DNA of 64,000 nt from Adiantum capillus-veneris (GCA_014529385.2 CM043967.1:87033278-87097277); one strand, 5' to 3'. Positions 1 through 14,633 are shown, counted from the stretch's first letter. Made by a program: numbers and translations. Notes: generated by a model not told the origin, from the sequence alone.

Positions 1-1905
1 ACTCTTTTAAGGTAGAAGATAGTGTGTGTGCACAATTGGCAGGGATTCTCACTTATAGGGTACATGAGAAGGAGATTAAGGTGCCTGAAATAAAGACCCT
101 ATCATTGCCACCACCAAAAAGTCTTCCTAATACTTTTACCTTGTTCTTTGATGGAGATTGTGAAAATTAGGGGGAGGGCTAGTGTTGCTCACCCAAGTAG
201 AAAGGTGGTCATGAAATAGAAGGTCAATCTACTAGGTTTAACTAACAACAATGAAGCAAAGTATGACATACTACTTCATGGTTTGAATATGTGCATTAGT
301 CAAGGTATACAATCTCTCACGGTAAAGGGGGATGCACTTCTCATTGTGAAGTAGATTTAAAGCATTTGGGCATGCAAGAATGAAATCCTAAGGACAAAAT
401 TTCATGCCATTTGTAGGTTGTTTAACTGGTTTGAGGAAGTGCAACTATATCATATTCTTGAGAAGCAAAATGAAGATGCTGATTTTACTTGCAAAACAAG
501 AAGTTACATATATTGAGGAAGAAGTGAAGGTCATCATGGTCCTCGCAGTAGCTATAAAGAAACGGAGATACCAGGGATTGGAGTCATTGGCTACATTTTG
601 GAGGGCGTGTTTCCACAAGACTTCATAAAAGCTCAGAAGAGGGGAGTCATGAAGAAGGCAAGTGTTTATCTCTTCCTATAAGGCTCCCTCTATCAAAGAG
701 GAAAGGATTAAGTGTGAAAAAGAGTAGCAACTATCGAGGAAATTCCAACCATTCTAAAAGGTTTGCATGAAGAGGCATGTGGTGGTCATTTTGCCCAAAA
801 TCTAACTATGAAGAAGATTTTTCTTGCAGGGTATGTTTGGCCAAGCCTGCATGTGGATGTCCAACGTTGGTGTAAAATCTATCACAACTATCCAAGGAAA
901 ACTATGACAGCAAATGGACCCTTTGAAAAGTGGGACATTGATGCTATGGGTCCATTGACTAGGACAAAAAATGGTAAGCTCTGCATTCTAGTGGCTATAG
1001 ATTACATGACTAGGTGGGTAGAGGCTCAAAGTGTGGCAAGGGTGACTTGGAAAACAGTGAGCAGGTTTGTTTACATTAATATTTGATGTATATTTGACAC
1101 ACCCTTGGAGATTGTTTTTGATAATGGTCCAGGGCTTAGGAAGGGTTTACTCATGGAAGTTTGTGAAGAGCTTTACATTCTACATTGTCATAACACACCC
1201 TACTACCCACAATCAAATGGTGAAGAGCTAATGGGGTCATTGCAGGCATCATTACAGAGATGGTGAAAAGCAAGATAAATTTGTGGGATGACTTCTTGGA
1301 TGGTGCCTTGTGGGAGTATCGAACCACATATAGGAAAGACACGGAGTTCAGACCATTTCACCTGGTCTATGGTCAAGAGGCTTTACAGCCAATTGAGGTC
1401 AACATTCCAACAATGCGGTTTCATAGCAAAGGGGTACAAAATGACCAAGAAGCATGGATGGATCAACTTCTTACATAAGTGGAACTTGAGAGAAAGAGAG
1501 AAGTAGCCTATGAGGGCTACAAGAAGAAAGCAACACAAGCAAAGGAGAAGCTTGACAAGAAACAGGAGGACAAAGGCATCAAGGAAGGAGATCTTGTGCT
1601 AAGGTATGACAATCAACTTGACAATAGGTTTGATGCCAAATTCAACACTAGATGGCAAGGTTTGTATGTGGTCAAAAAATCATTTGATTCAAGTTACAAC
1701 CACCTCATGGAATAAGATGGCAAGGAGCATCCTAAGAAGGTGAATGGGCATCGACTAAAGCCCTACTTGAGTTGCACTCTACCGAAGGATCTCCAAGAGA
1801 ATCACCAAGAAGCTATATCATCATGTAGGTCTTGTAGCTTGGTTTGTGTCAGTACTTCAAGGCAAGGTGAAGAAGAGCTACCAAAGGAAGACTTGTTTGA
1901 GGCAT
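1..1905 (+). pseudogene. Ty3/gypsy (Tat-like) pol remnant: second RNase H and integrase
   Basis: This is the 3' part of a decayed retrotransposon polyprotein, with frameshifts and stops throughout. Around 170-360 the translation reads like the archaeal-type second RNase H (TNNNEAKY-type motif near 243-270, VKGDALLIVK near 322-352). From 763 a zinc-binding H2C2 region (HEEACGGHF ... GYVWPSLHVDV, both Cys of the CxxC lost or shifted) leads into an integrase core (FEKWDIDAMGPL, then the DYMTRWVEA region), and 1260-1905 holds the integrase C-terminal region, ending in a typical NGHRLKPYL motif near 1741-1775. The order RNase H, H2C2, core matches the minus-strand element at 21.3-32.3 kb, and the peptides are clearly related, so both belong to one Tat-like family. 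The left end is cut by the window. No intact product is expected. Confidence 0.8.
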
Positions 1906-3192
1906 AACACACCGCAAATAGCTTGGAACCACTCTTGTTGGAAAAAAATCGTGGGATAGGAAAGTACAGGGCCTTCCAGGAGTAGTGGTGCGGTGCAGTA
2001 CTCCCCCACCATTTGATTGAGGTTGTCTCAAGGGGTAGTGATGAGGCACCCCCATGTCCCCAACCCCCCATGAAACCTCGCACACAATCTTTCCGCGATG
2101 AGGTCTTCCCCCATGCGCACAAGCATGTGCCCGAACGAGGGGCTTGTGGCATGGCATGGCAGCCGAACACCCTACCATGCTTCTTATCCCACGCTGTGAT
2201 TAAATCGTATGCCTATGGCAATCCGCATTTTATAAGTTGCACTCAGTGTTTGCCACCCTATATGTGGGATCTGCGTGCCTTTTACAAATAATCTACGTTA
2301 AATATTGCAAGCGCAGAGTCTCACCCCTCCACCTTACACACATGCATAGCTACCTAACACTCCTTTTGAGGGCTTTGCATCTTGATGTCCCCACTCCTTT
2401 AAGAAATAATAGTTCAAACCTCCACATGGCTTGTGGTAGTAGAAGAGTCACAAGAGTGCACTTTGATGTTGAAAATGAAAACTTGAATGGTATACATGCT
2501 CAAAAGAGCACTTACAATACTCCCGTGCTCTAGCAGACCGTAAAAGGCTTCAAAGTTGCAAGGGTAGATTTGCCTTACCTCACATGCATAGTCACCTAAC
2601 ATTCCTTTTAAGGGCTTTGCACCTTGATGGCCACACTCTAGCTACCCTCATTTCTACACCCTCCCTCCCTTTAGAGGCAACACCTAGCCACCCATGCATG
2701 CATGATTTTTCCTTACCATGCATGCATTCAATGTACGGAGAGATTCATCTAGTTCTTTTTAATGGCCTTTCCTTTCATGTCCATGGCCTACAATCATTGG
2801 TCTCTGGCTTTCAAGAAAATATTGAAACAAGGGAAAAATATTGATTCTTCTCATTAGTGTTTCAAGCCACTTTACTTGCTCCATGATGCACAAACCTTTT
2901 TCGCTCCCTTATAAGGAGTTTTGTTACCCATGAACAATGTAATGAATACAACAAGAGAATTAACACTTCATTGCCAACATGTGAGGTTCAAGAGACCAAG
3001 AATGCAAGAACAATTTTTCTATTCATCATCATCAGATACACTAAACAAAATGAATGATACATCATATACATCACTTAATACATACGTCTCCTCTCTACAT
3101 ACATACACAATAGGCAGTGCGCACGTATGACTTATAGGTTGGATTCCGATGCATAGACAATTTCACCTTTTCCAATCTATGCTCATATGAGT
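1906..3192. other. non-coding, probable decayed 3' LTR with short direct repeats
   Basis: No credible gene. It follows the integrase C-terminus directly and so probably contains the 3' LTR of the same element, but the LTR ends could not be set. An approximately 55-bp sequence near 2332-2390 (CATGCATAGCTACCTAACA...) recurs imperfectly near 2575-2632, a direct repeat spaced about 245 bp. Confidence 0.4.
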
Positions 3193-3207
3193 GGGGGGGG
3201 GGGGGGG
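3193..3207. repeat. poly-G tract, 15 bp
   Basis: An uninterrupted run of 15 G on the + strand, followed by TTTGGGG. It could be an expanded polypurine tract or simple slippage; nothing around it decides. Confidence 0.9.
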
Positions 3208-3589
3208 TTTGGGGCTACATCACTAGTTTTCCTCTTACTTCGATCCGTCGAGATGATAGTTGTCCCACCTGGTTGGCCCTTTGGTGCAAGAAGTGCCGAA
3301 AAACTAGAGAACGGTTTAGGTGCTGACTACCACTTGCGGATTTGTCCTTCCTAGTGCACGTGAATATCCTCTTTAGTGGTGAGATGACAACATCTAGATC
3401 ATCTTTGATTAATGGGAGAAAATTAGTACTGGCCTTTTAGTAAGCTACCTTCAAGGAGTAATGAGCACGATGTCATGCCAGCTCTTCCCACATTTTCTTG
3501 GGGAGCTCTGCCTACCATTCTTTTGTTGTTGTGGCTGCCTCAATTGCTTCCCAAGCTTGAATCTGTACACTAACTATTGGAGGTCTTTA

Positions 3590-3805
3590 ATGAAGCTAAC
3601 CCTAAGGTCTTTTAAGCTCCATTAGCATTGCTCTTTGATAGATCATCTCCTGTTTGGACCCATTACCTGTGGTCTCGTGTGCTGAGATGCATCTAAAGCA
3701 CATACCTATATTCTATCTCTTGTTTTCGTTTATTCTCTCACATTAAGTAATCAGCTTAATATGAGAAAATCATTTGGGTATAGTTAGATATTAGATTTTA
3801 TGACA
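3590..3805 (-). repeat. candidate 3' LTR (5' portion) of an old minus-strand element
   Basis: Read on the minus strand, this starts TGTCATAA at 3805 and keeps AAATGATTTTCTCAT and a downstream AAAAGACC...TTAGGGTTAGC block, both also present in the same order from 8116 downward. The two copies are strongly diverged, so the insertion is old. The 3' limit of this copy was not found. Confidence 0.55.
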
Positions 3806-4167
3806 TAGGAACAATCTCTATGGTCAAAACATCAAAAAACAACAATTAATGCACTCAAAACAACAGATTTAGCTCGCAAAAAGGTAATCACAAACCACAT
3901 CAAAATTGAGAATGATTGCGGTTAAATTGAAGAGTAGTAGACAAGTAACACAATGGAAAGCGTATGCATCAAAACTCCAAAACCTTGATAATGATAATGA
4001 TGTCCTTGCAGATTTTCAAAATTAAGCTTTATACCTAGGTCTCTCTTGGACAATGGTTGACTTTACTAGGCTCAGACTCAAAATAAAACTTTACAAGTCA
4101 GATTTTACATAGGTTGGCTCAGAGATCCTTTCACTAAAAATTTTGCGGCTTCATGATGGGTGGTTGT

Positions 4168-6057
4168 CTACACATTGCACATCCTTGTGCAAGCTTTTCT
4201 TTGTGGTTGAGCTGCACTAGAGTAGTCGAATTTTTTCTTCTTGAGAGTCTTCATGATTCTTTGGAATTTCTCTACGCGGGCCACCATGTCTTCTTGGATT
4301 TCCAACTCCTTGAAAGGCTTGTTCATTATTTTGCTCTGATAGGAAATATGGCACATCGGGAGGTCCTTTGTGAGTGGATTAAAGATGGCTCAATGCATCT
4401 CAAAGAATCTTGTCATGAATGCCTCCTCAAATATTTGCATGTAGTGCAAGGTTAAGAACATGATTCTAGAGAACATTCCCATTGTTATGTTCCTATTAGG
4501 GATCTCTATCTCTAGATTCCAAGCTATGCCTTTGGTCCACTCAAGGAATACTTGCCACAGATGCTCTGATGCCTTGATGTCCTCAAATACGTTGATGTAA
4601 GTGATGATCATTTTTTCTATTTTCACCACCATTTGACATGTGAGATCTAGGACATCATGCATCTGTGTGATCGCTACTTGTAATGTGTTTACCATAGAAG
4701 TCTTTGTAGGTAAGAAGTTGTTGGCTAGCTTTGATAAAACAGGGTAATTCAATACCGAATGCCGTCTGATCTTCCAATTGTAGTACATATACTAGGACCT
4801 CCTTCTTGGAATTGGGCAAAAGGTTGGGTCGATTCGGAGATGATGTGGCACATTGCGATAGAGTGTCTCATCCTATGGACTCTTTTCAAACCATTTCTTG
4901 TGCTAGAGGGGTTGATTCTCTACAATAATGAGTACCTGCTCAATTCTTACACGCACATCTTTGTATTCCCCTCTTTTGTTTGGCTCAAGACCACGGGATT
5001 GATGTTTCATGAGCGGTAGAGGAATCATATCATGTCCCAAGTTCTTGACAACCTCATTAGGCTTGATCATTAAGCTCATTCCAATACCTTGATTACAAAT
5101 CCAGCCAAAAAACTCATGAAACAAACTAATTCCAAAACCTAGACAACTTCATTAGGCTTTCTCATTCCAATACCTTGAGCTCATACTCCATGTATTCTCC
5201 GTAAGAGGGATCTGGAATTTTTGCAATCCAGTGCTTGATCTCGTCTCTTGCATCCAGTGTTTCCTTTGTATCTGTAAAATTGTGTAGACCTTGCTCAATA
5301 GATGTATTTGGAAAATCTACTAGGGGTAGGTCTACCCTTGTGACCACTATCTTTGTTGCTGGTGTTTGCTGCACATGTACAATGGCTTTGGCTTGGAGGG
5401 AATTGATTGTTAGATCCTTCTATTGAAGCTCCCAAGAACTCTTCTTGGCTTGTGCAACTAGATCTACCTGTGCCTTTGCTCGTTGGTCTTTTGATGGATC
5501 TCTTGATCCTTCTATGTTTGGATAGCCATGTGCCCCACCTGTCATGATTTGTCTCTCAAACTTGGCCTAGGAGAGCTCCGCTTTGACTACCTTCAACTCT
5601 TCAAGTACTGTAGGTGGTGCTTGTGATGTGGAAGCTAGAGTTGTTGTATCTTGGATTGTTAGGAGCTTCAAGAGGACGTGCTTCATGACGTTGTAAGATT
5701 TTCTTAGCTTTGCATTTCAGTGCTACTCTTTCTCTATATCCTCTTCCAATCTATGTTTTTCCACCTACAATTGATTGTCTACCGCATTGTAATATTGAAC
5801 CTCTCCTTCATCTGAAGTAGTTTGGAACTCGAATGGTGTATCTCTGTGTTTGGGATTTATTTCTCCACTCAATTGTATGTTTGATTTTGTGGCTTCACTC
5901 TCAATCACTTAGGTCTTTGAGGTTTGGCCTCTTGTCCTTCTATTGCCAGGTGAACTTCCTACTACTTAGACCGCATGTTTAGCATTGTGACGAAGGTTAT
6001 TTGAGATTCCGCCAGTGGTAGTTTGTCAATCATTTCTTGCATTTGACACTAAGACAT
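4168..6057 (-). pseudogene. decayed ORF of the old element, function unknown
   Basis: Minus-strand coding traces in several frames: a Met-rich start near 6057, a charged, possibly coiled-coil stretch (VEKHRLEEDIEKE near 5760), a piece near 5162-5374, and the longest open stretch 4390-4788 (132 codons with a Trp/Met-rich segment FLEWTKGIAWNLEIEIPN). I do not recognise a domain. Its place just upstream of the 3' LTR, plus a coiled-coil followed by a globular C-terminus, is like the accessory ORF of the giant elements at 11.8-14.2 kb and 61.7-64 kb, but sequence similarity is too weak to claim homology. Confidence 0.4.
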
Positions 6058-6896
6058 CCTAACACAAGAAATTTTAAACAATGTTTTGGGATGATTTGAC
6101 CCTAGATCCACCACTTAACCATTTTAACTAATCTTTGGAAGGTGCGCGCATTAAAGATCCACCATGTGGCCACTCTAACCGAGACTTGAAAGGTGAATGA
6201 AATTATTGGTGTCTCCTAGATTCACACCCTCTCAATTTCAAATAAAGTGTGTAAAATAGGTAGACCCTAGATCCACCAATTCTATCTTTCTTGAGTTTTT
6301 GGGCACCTAATACCCCCAATAGTTACTAACACAAAGTCCAAGGAAAAAAAATCCATGGTATAAAACTAGGACTCATTTTGAGTTAGAAATCTATTATGTC
6401 CAATATATCTCCATTTCTTCAATGAACATGTTCAACTTAAAGCTTAGTTCCAGACCTAAGAATACAATACCAATTTGGTGATAAGGACATACTTTTCAAA
6501 GAGATTGAGATGGCCACTGTAACATTTAATGGCCTAAAAACTTGTGTGTAGCGGAAATTAACATGAACATAGTGGGCATTTCATTAGAATAGATTCCTAA
6601 TGAGAATTACAAGAGTGCTTGGGTGTAGAGAGCAACAAAAAGCATAACACCTAGTTAGATAGCATCAACAATACTTTCAAAAGAGAGAGGAATTAAGCTA
6701 TTGACAACAGTTGAGGACTGGATTTGCATGGAGCCGGTCCCCCCTCCAAAAGGCTTTGTATTATGGTTTCTCCCATCAAGAGAGACATTGTACAATACAA
6801 TTCTTTGTGTTCCTTCAAGACTAGCTAGTGAAATGAAGATGAAAGCTTCATGCACTAAGAAAAACACTTAGCAAACACAACATCAATTATCCCCGG
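6058..6896. other. non-coding interior of the old minus-strand element
   Basis: Lies between the candidate 5' LTR (higher coordinates) and the decayed ORF. No coding region was recognised; most of gag and pol is missing, so the element is either internally deleted or of a non-autonomous kind. Confidence 0.4.
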
Positions 6897-8116
6897 TGTC
6901 AGACCCAAGACCTCACACACCTTCAAAGATGGTGAGAGCTAGCAGGGTATGAGAGTAGATTGAGAGGAAGAAGGAGTATCTTACGAGAAAGATGTACATC
7001 TCCTCACATAATCACTCATATTAGCATAGCTTAGCTTAGTAATTAGCATGGTAGAGGAGATGAGCATGCATTGAATCTTGTCTCTTGGTTGGATTTGCAT
7101 CCACATGCCAAGAGTGTGTCGATGTAGGCTTCTATCTCACAAGCTTGGAGTAGGTGGTGAGCTCTCCATTAAATCTTGGGAAGAGATAGTCTTCTTCTTT
7201 ACTTCACACATGAGATTGTGTGAGTGTGTGTGTGATAATGCCTTGCAAAAATCAGCCCCCTCTCTCTCTTGGGCGAGCCCCCTTGCTATTTGCTCTTGCT
7301 GTCCTCCCATTGGACCTCCCTAGATCTAGCCAATGACAATTAAGAAGCATAAGTGATAGCCTTCTGACATGTGTCCCCCTTTCCCCTTTTGTGAGAGCTT
7401 AAGGTAATTTAATAATTCAACTAAACTCTCATTGGACCCCTTTGCCTCCTGGCCAATAGGAATCAGGCAAGCCATTGGGCTGCTCAATGCTCATTCGACC
7501 ACTTGGGAGACTGTCCAATATTCTTCTAGAGGACTTAATTCTCATTGGCTCTTTTATTAAGTGTTTTTAACTTAATTAAACTAGATTTACTGTAGCCTAA
7601 TTCTCATTGGTCCACCTCCAAGGCCATCCAATAGGAATTGGGTACACCTTGTGGGCATCTGGGCTAGGGAGCTGACATGTGTCACTCATTCCCTTTGTGT
7701 AAAGGGAGCTTGTGTGTGTGTGTGTGTGTGTGTGTGACTTTCTCTCTCATCCCCTACTCCCAAGGCTCGCCCCCTCCTATGTAGGGATTTGTAAATACTT
7801 TTTGGGTCACACACAAAGCATCCAATTCTCCCCATGGCTGACCTTTGGACACAACCTTTGAATTTTGGAACCTTAGCATTTTGGAAGTCTTAATGGGCTG
7901 AACCTTAGGGTCTTTTTAGCCCATTTTTTCACATGGATCTTTTACAGATGGACCCCCCTTTGGATCCCTATTTTCCCTCCTTTGGATCCCTACTTTGGCC
8001 GGTTTGCTAGCTTAACCAATATTCTAGCTTTTTCTCCCCTGGCACTTCCCCATATTAAATGATCAATTTAACATGAGAAAATCATTTAGGAGAATTGGAT
8101 ACTGAGTATTATGACA
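6897..8116 (-). repeat. candidate 5' LTR of the old minus-strand element
   Basis: On the minus strand it begins TGTCATAA at 8116 and could end ...TCTGACA at 6897. Homology with 3590-3805 supports the first 250 bp; the 3' limit rests only on the CA terminus. The + strand shows a (TG)13 tract at 7711-7736 and several inverted or direct copies of CCAATAGGAATT-like and CTCATTGG-like words between 7300 and 7650. Confidence 0.5.
7711..7736. repeat. (TG)13 microsatellite
   Basis: Thirteen uninterrupted TG units inside the candidate LTR. Confidence 0.95.
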
Positions 8117-8855
8117 ACCACAATGTGGAAGATAGGTTTTTTATTTGTGAAACCTTATGATTACATTAGGAAGTCATTCAACTTAACAAGAAAAATAGAT
8201 TGGCTGCATGAAAAATTATCTATGATGTGTAGCATGGGGTTAATTGTGATATTATGCTATTTTTAGTCAAATGCAGCAATGCATTGGCTTTAGAACATTG
8301 TCAAGACATAGGAGTCCATAAATTTTCATGATAATCTTTTTCCTATGTCGAAAGGGTTCTTAACATCTAGCTCATGTAAGGAATCTTCAATTCATGTAAA
8401 GGAGACTTTGAGTGCAAAAATAAGTCCGTTTAAATCTTCATACCATGGCAAAATGCATTCATCTTTTCCATAATTACATAACTCTCTCAGAATGTGTTGA
8501 ACAATACTCTGAATAATATGTTTCTTCTTATCTTTTTTTGTGCATGCACCAACATCCTCTCTATGAAATTCTTCTCCTCCAATGTTGATGTTGGTATGCA
8601 CTTGCTTTCTTATGCGGCATCACTTCCTATACTTGTGTTTTGCATGTGCTTCATACCTCTTCATTGCAATAATTTGATCCTCATCCAGAAAACACATGTG
8701 TTTGAACCATATGTATTCCATGTGCCTCATCATGAACTCCTTCCTCCATCATATGTTCCGCATTGTGTTCAAAAGCTCCGTTGCTCCTTTCGTGATGAAG
8801 GGTGAGGTGTAACAACCATAGCAAGCCTCAAGAAGTCTTCATCATGCATGTTCTC

Positions 8856-10442
<1,587 letters not shown>

Positions 10443-10468
10443 ACACACACACACACACACACACACAC
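10443..10468. repeat. (AC)13 microsatellite
   Basis: Thirteen AC units, with further short AC runs up to 10560. Confidence 0.95.
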
Positions 10469-10561
10469 ATCTGGGTTACTATCAGAATTGTTAGAATTTC
10501 TCTTGTGTATGACCTTTTAGCATTTCATATACACACACATTCAAACACACACACAATCACA

Positions 10562-11412
10562 TGTTTTTGGCGGGTACACCACGAGAGGCCGCTAGCATAG
10601 CGAGAACAAAACCAACAACTCTATGTCAGCCGAGGGTGAAGCTTAACCCATAGGCACATGGAAACAAGAAGATGGTTGTGAAACTACTTCTCAACCTTCT
10701 AAGTCAATCACTAATCGAGGAAATCGAATCCAAGAAGGCACAAATGAAAGCAAACCAACCTACGATAATGATGCTATCTGAATCCAGGCCAAATGCATTC
10801 AAAATGTCATGAAACTCACAAGATATTCTCTTCCACTATGAGGACAATATCCTATGGATTGTGACTTGATAACCCACCTCAAACTACCTCTTGAGACAAT
10901 TGCGTATAAAGACAGGCAGCAAAATAAACTTATCTTTTTTCGTCGCATATGATCCTAATGTGTAGTCCTACTCGCTGTGAACCCATAGGTGAAAAGAACT
11001 CACCAAATGGACACCTGGTTTGCAAGAAAACTCACCCAGAAGCTTGTAGGAGCTCACTTCATGTCGTAGTTGGAATCACACACTCTTGGCGTTGAATGGA
11101 ATCCCTTATCGTTTCTAACACAATGGTGGTGTCGCTTTAGCAATGGACCTTTCATAGTGCATGTAGGGAAGAGAAGAAATCAGACTCTCACTCTTTCTCT
11201 CTCTCTCTCAGACACCACGCACAGTGATAACCGGATTTGATTAATTCAAAAGTTGGGTTTAGGGTTACAAAAATTGACTTATATACATTCCTCCATAGAG
11301 GCTCATTCCCACAAAGTCTGATGGGTGCTCAAATATTACAAAGGTATCATTTCGCTTTAAAAAATAATAGTACAATGTATTGGGGAACCTCCTTTGTATT
11401 CCGCCGTCAACA
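10562..11412 (-). repeat. 3' LTR of a minus-strand giant Ty3/gypsy element
   Basis: On the minus strand it runs from TGTTGACGGCGG at 11412 to ...CCGCCAAAAACA at 10562 (851 bp). It is recognisably homologous to the LTR at 38944-39881: both contain TATATAAG followed by TTTTTGTAACC, then TGTCTGAGAGAGAGAGAG, then AAGCGACACC.CCATTGTGTTAG, and both end with a GCTAGCGGC...CCGCC block. A purine-rich stretch (GACGGAGGGAG) lies immediately upstream on the minus strand and is the likely polypurine tract. It closes the element whose accessory ORF is at 11793-14160. Confidence 0.75.
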
Positions 11413-11792
11413 CTCCCTCCGTCCGCGTCCATGTCGTCCCTGAAATGACTGGTCTTGCTTTAGTGAGAGCTGCTTTGGTGTTAGTAGAAGCATGGAGGTT
11501 TTAGCACTTTCAGGTATTATTTGTACCTGATATTCCCCAAAGTGAATGTTGGATCGAATATCTTGCTATTGCATTTAAAGAACTCGTGTAGAAATCTTCT
11601 TCAAAAGCTTGCATGTGATAGCTGTGCAGAAACATGATTCTCTGATACAGTAAACGTAAAACCTCTAGAGATGGTTGTTTTGACAGATCATTGTAGTGAC
11701 AGTGTCGCCCTTTGATAGGAGTGTAGAATTTGTCTCTTTAGAAGGCAGGAATACTTCAAAGCAAGCCAAAAAGGTTTTGCAGATTTTCTTGA
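11413..11792. other. spacer between accessory ORF and 3' LTR
   Basis: No coding sequence seen. On the minus strand it carries the purine-rich tract just before the LTR. Confidence 0.5.
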
Positions 11793-14160
11793 TCATGACG
11801 CACTCAAGTCTGGAGAGCTTGTGAAGATCTTAATGGTGCCCTTTAGGGTTTTCACCATATAAGAGGCACATATTCTCTCTCCTTTGGTGGGTGCAGGCAT
11901 AGATGGGTAGTTAAGCCATTCTAGATGAGCCTTCATGATTCTAAAATGATTTGCCCAAGTGTGAACACGAGGGATTGGGCAAAATAGGAGGTCATCTCTG
12001 ATGATCTTTGGGGCCTCAACCAAATATTTCAAAAATCCTTGGTACTTTAGGATCCAGGATTTTCTCCATCTTGATTGTGAGTCCACCACTCTACCTGCAG
12101 CATCTGTATTCTTGATGTATCCTTCATAGATTGGCTCTATGGCTTTTGCTTCAACTCTTTTCCTGATTAGTATTACTTCATACTTTAGGAGAGGATATGG
12201 GAGAGTCACGGCTGCATCCATTCCTCCCTAAGTACATTTACGGCCAGCCCTTGGACTCCCACAAAATGGAGCATTCTTGATTCCCATTCCAAGGCTGCCT
12301 TGTGGTCTTCTTCCTTGTGTCTTTTCTATCAGAAGGTGGAAGCGTGTCTCCTCCTCTGCGGTCAGTGGTTGTGTTTAGTCTACCACTATCTCCTCTTTTT
12401 CTTCCTTGTGTTGTATGTCTTCGGCACCGTGAAGGTGTCTTCGGCACCTTCACGGATTTCCATGGGCTCATCTCAAGCATTTGTCCCCATTTCACTAGGC
12501 CCTAGTTCTGATTCTTATGTCCTTAAAACTTCTATCTCCTTTTGTAAGTCAATGATCTATCTCTGTGCCAATGTGTCTCGTAGAGTATCTTTCTCTGCCA
12601 TGTCAACCATTTCTTCTTGCACTGTTTCAAGATTCTTTTGAAGTTCTTCATGTTCTTTCTGTAGAACTTGGTGTTTGGCTCTCATTCTTTCTTCGGCGGC
12701 TAGAGATCCTTCTGCCATATGCATCCACTATCTTTGATCTAGCTGCAATTCCTTCTGTAGGGTGGTGATTTGTGCTTCCAAGGCTTGTATAACTTGGGCA
12801 TCTGCCCCTACACTTGCCCTCACCGCTCTTGGTGTAGCCCTTAGTCTTTTGATTGTTAGGTCCTAGACCTCTAATTTTTCCTTCATCTCTAGGACTTTGT
12901 ATTTGCCACTTCTAACTCATCCAAGACCAAATCTTCTTGCTCTTGGAGAGTCTTGATTACTCTTGAGGCTTCAGTCATCTCTAGCATGAGAATGTCTCTT
13001 CTACTCTCAGATTCCCTTAGTGTTGTAGTAAGAGTGTCGAGCTCCTTCTCTCCTTCTTTGGCGTTCAAGTGGGTATCTTGTACCAAATTTGAGAGGTTCT
13101 CATGTTCTGTTTTCATGTTGTCATCCCCAGTATGTAGCATGCTGTTCTCTTCAACAATGGTAAGAGACCGCATCCTGACTCTGTCCAGTATTTGATAGGT
13201 GGCTCTTATGTCATCTACATTTGTTGCTACCAGGTTTCTAGTTGTGGGTCTATTGATTGGACCAGCCACACCACTCAAATCTTGTACCGGATTTGAGAGG
13301 TTCTCATGTTCCATTTGCATGTTGTCATCCCCGGTATGTAGCATGCTATTCTCTTCAACAATGGTAAGAGAACGCATCCTGACTCTGTCGAGTATTTGAT
13401 AGGTGGCTCTTATGTCATCTTCATTTGTTGCTACCAGGTTTCTAGCTGTGGGTCTATTGATTGGACCAGTCACACCACTGAAACCTGATAACCCATACTG
13501 ATCATCACTCCTACAGGTAGTGATTGGTAGGGGATAGCCAAAGGTCTCCATTGAGGCATTGGAGGGACTTGAACCATCCTTGGCACTCCAGCTGGGGGGA
13601 GTATCTTTCTGAGCTCTTTGTTGAGACTTGTGGTTTACCTTTCTCTTTTCTGCTTCATCATCTCTTCCCTTGTTTGTGGTGAGCTCTTGTCTTTCTCCTT
13701 CTTCCTTTGCAGCCCATGGTGGGTTAGGAGTACCATGAACCACTGTAGAAGCCTCTCCCATCGTATACCCCGCTTGAATGAGATCCTCATAATTATTCCT
13801 CTCATCTTTTTCCTAATGTGCATGTGTAAATGTGGCTTCTTTTGTTGCTTTTAGTAATGATTGGGGTTCGGGTGTAGATGGTTTTATACTCTAAGGAGAT
13901 GTGGGAGAACTTGGTGGTGAAGGTGGTGTTTCCTCTTTTGTTTGCTCTTCCTCTTGATCCTTCTTCTCCTGTGTTTTCTATGTCGCCTTCAACTTATTTT
14001 TGATGTCTTCCACTTCTTCCATCGTGAAAGGCTCTAAGTTTGGTTGATCAAGTACCCTTTCCGTCTCTTCATATGCCCAGATGTAATGGTCGAACTGGTC
14101 CTCTAGTGGTTTAGAGGAGCTTCCCCCAACCTTGGTTAGGTCTCCATTAAGGTGAAGCTC
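11793..14160 (-). pseudogene. post-pol accessory coiled-coil ORF of a giant element (copy 1, decayed)
   Basis: Minus-strand pieces at 13978-14160, 12889-13761, 12238-12495 and 11793-12221 form one broken protein. The start matches the accessory ORF at 61737-64000: DQFDHYIWAYEETERVL here against DQYDQYIKAYEESEAIL there, then NNYEDLIQAGYT against NDYEDLVEIGYT, then an EASR-containing coiled coil. The order N-terminal acidic linker, Ser/Pro-rich and Lys-rich spacer, heptad-rich coiled coil, C-terminal domain (11793-12221; Trp/Arg-rich, no family recognised) is visible. An in-frame 68-codon tandem duplication sits at 13077-13484. The 5' end is lost at the junction with the family A element near 14145-14170. 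Role unknown; its position between integrase and the 3' LTR is that of env-like or other extra ORFs in plant Ty3/gypsy elements. Confidence 0.6.
13077..13484 (-). repeat. 204-bp in-frame tandem duplication in accessory ORF
   Basis: Copies 13077-13280 and 13281-13484 differ at only a few positions. Each encodes 68 codons with GPINRPT.RNLVATN and DDIRATYQILDRVRMRSLT, so the duplication kept the reading frame. Confidence 0.9.
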
Positions 14161-14633
14161 CATTAAGGGAGACATATGTTGCTAGTTTTTCTTTCATTTG
14201 CATATCTAGTCCAATACTTGTCTTTAACTCCTTCTCTATCTCTCATTATTTATCTTTAATACCACCACCACACTTAGATCTATCTCTAATTCTATCTTTA
14301 CTCCTCCTTTCATCTCTCTTGTTGTGTCCTAATTGTTTCATTGGAAGGTATTCAAGCAACAATCTTGTCAATGTAACGGGCACAACCTTCTTGTGGGAAA
14401 CAAATATGTGCACAAGGTTAGTAACCATATATTCATCTTTCACTAGAACCTCTCTCTCTTAAGGTTCTCATTCTCTTCCACAAACTCTAGAGTCTCCTTG
14501 CTATAGGTACTTCTCTCCCCGCAGTATCCTTATTTCCTAAGGGCAACAATAGGGCTTGGGAGAGAAACTCTCTTCTTCTTCTCCTTTCACTTCTTTCACA
14601 CCTTTATCTTTGAACATACTAAGTATATCATCG

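Noticed and set aside
1802-2178. Two overlapping minus-strand ORFs near the integrase end
   Set aside because: Low-complexity Gly/His/Pro content, no homology recognised, probably LTR shadow.
3755-8120. Reading the 3.8-8.1 kb interval as a host gene
   Set aside because: Shared TGTCATAA-starting direct repeats at both ends indicate a decayed LTR element.
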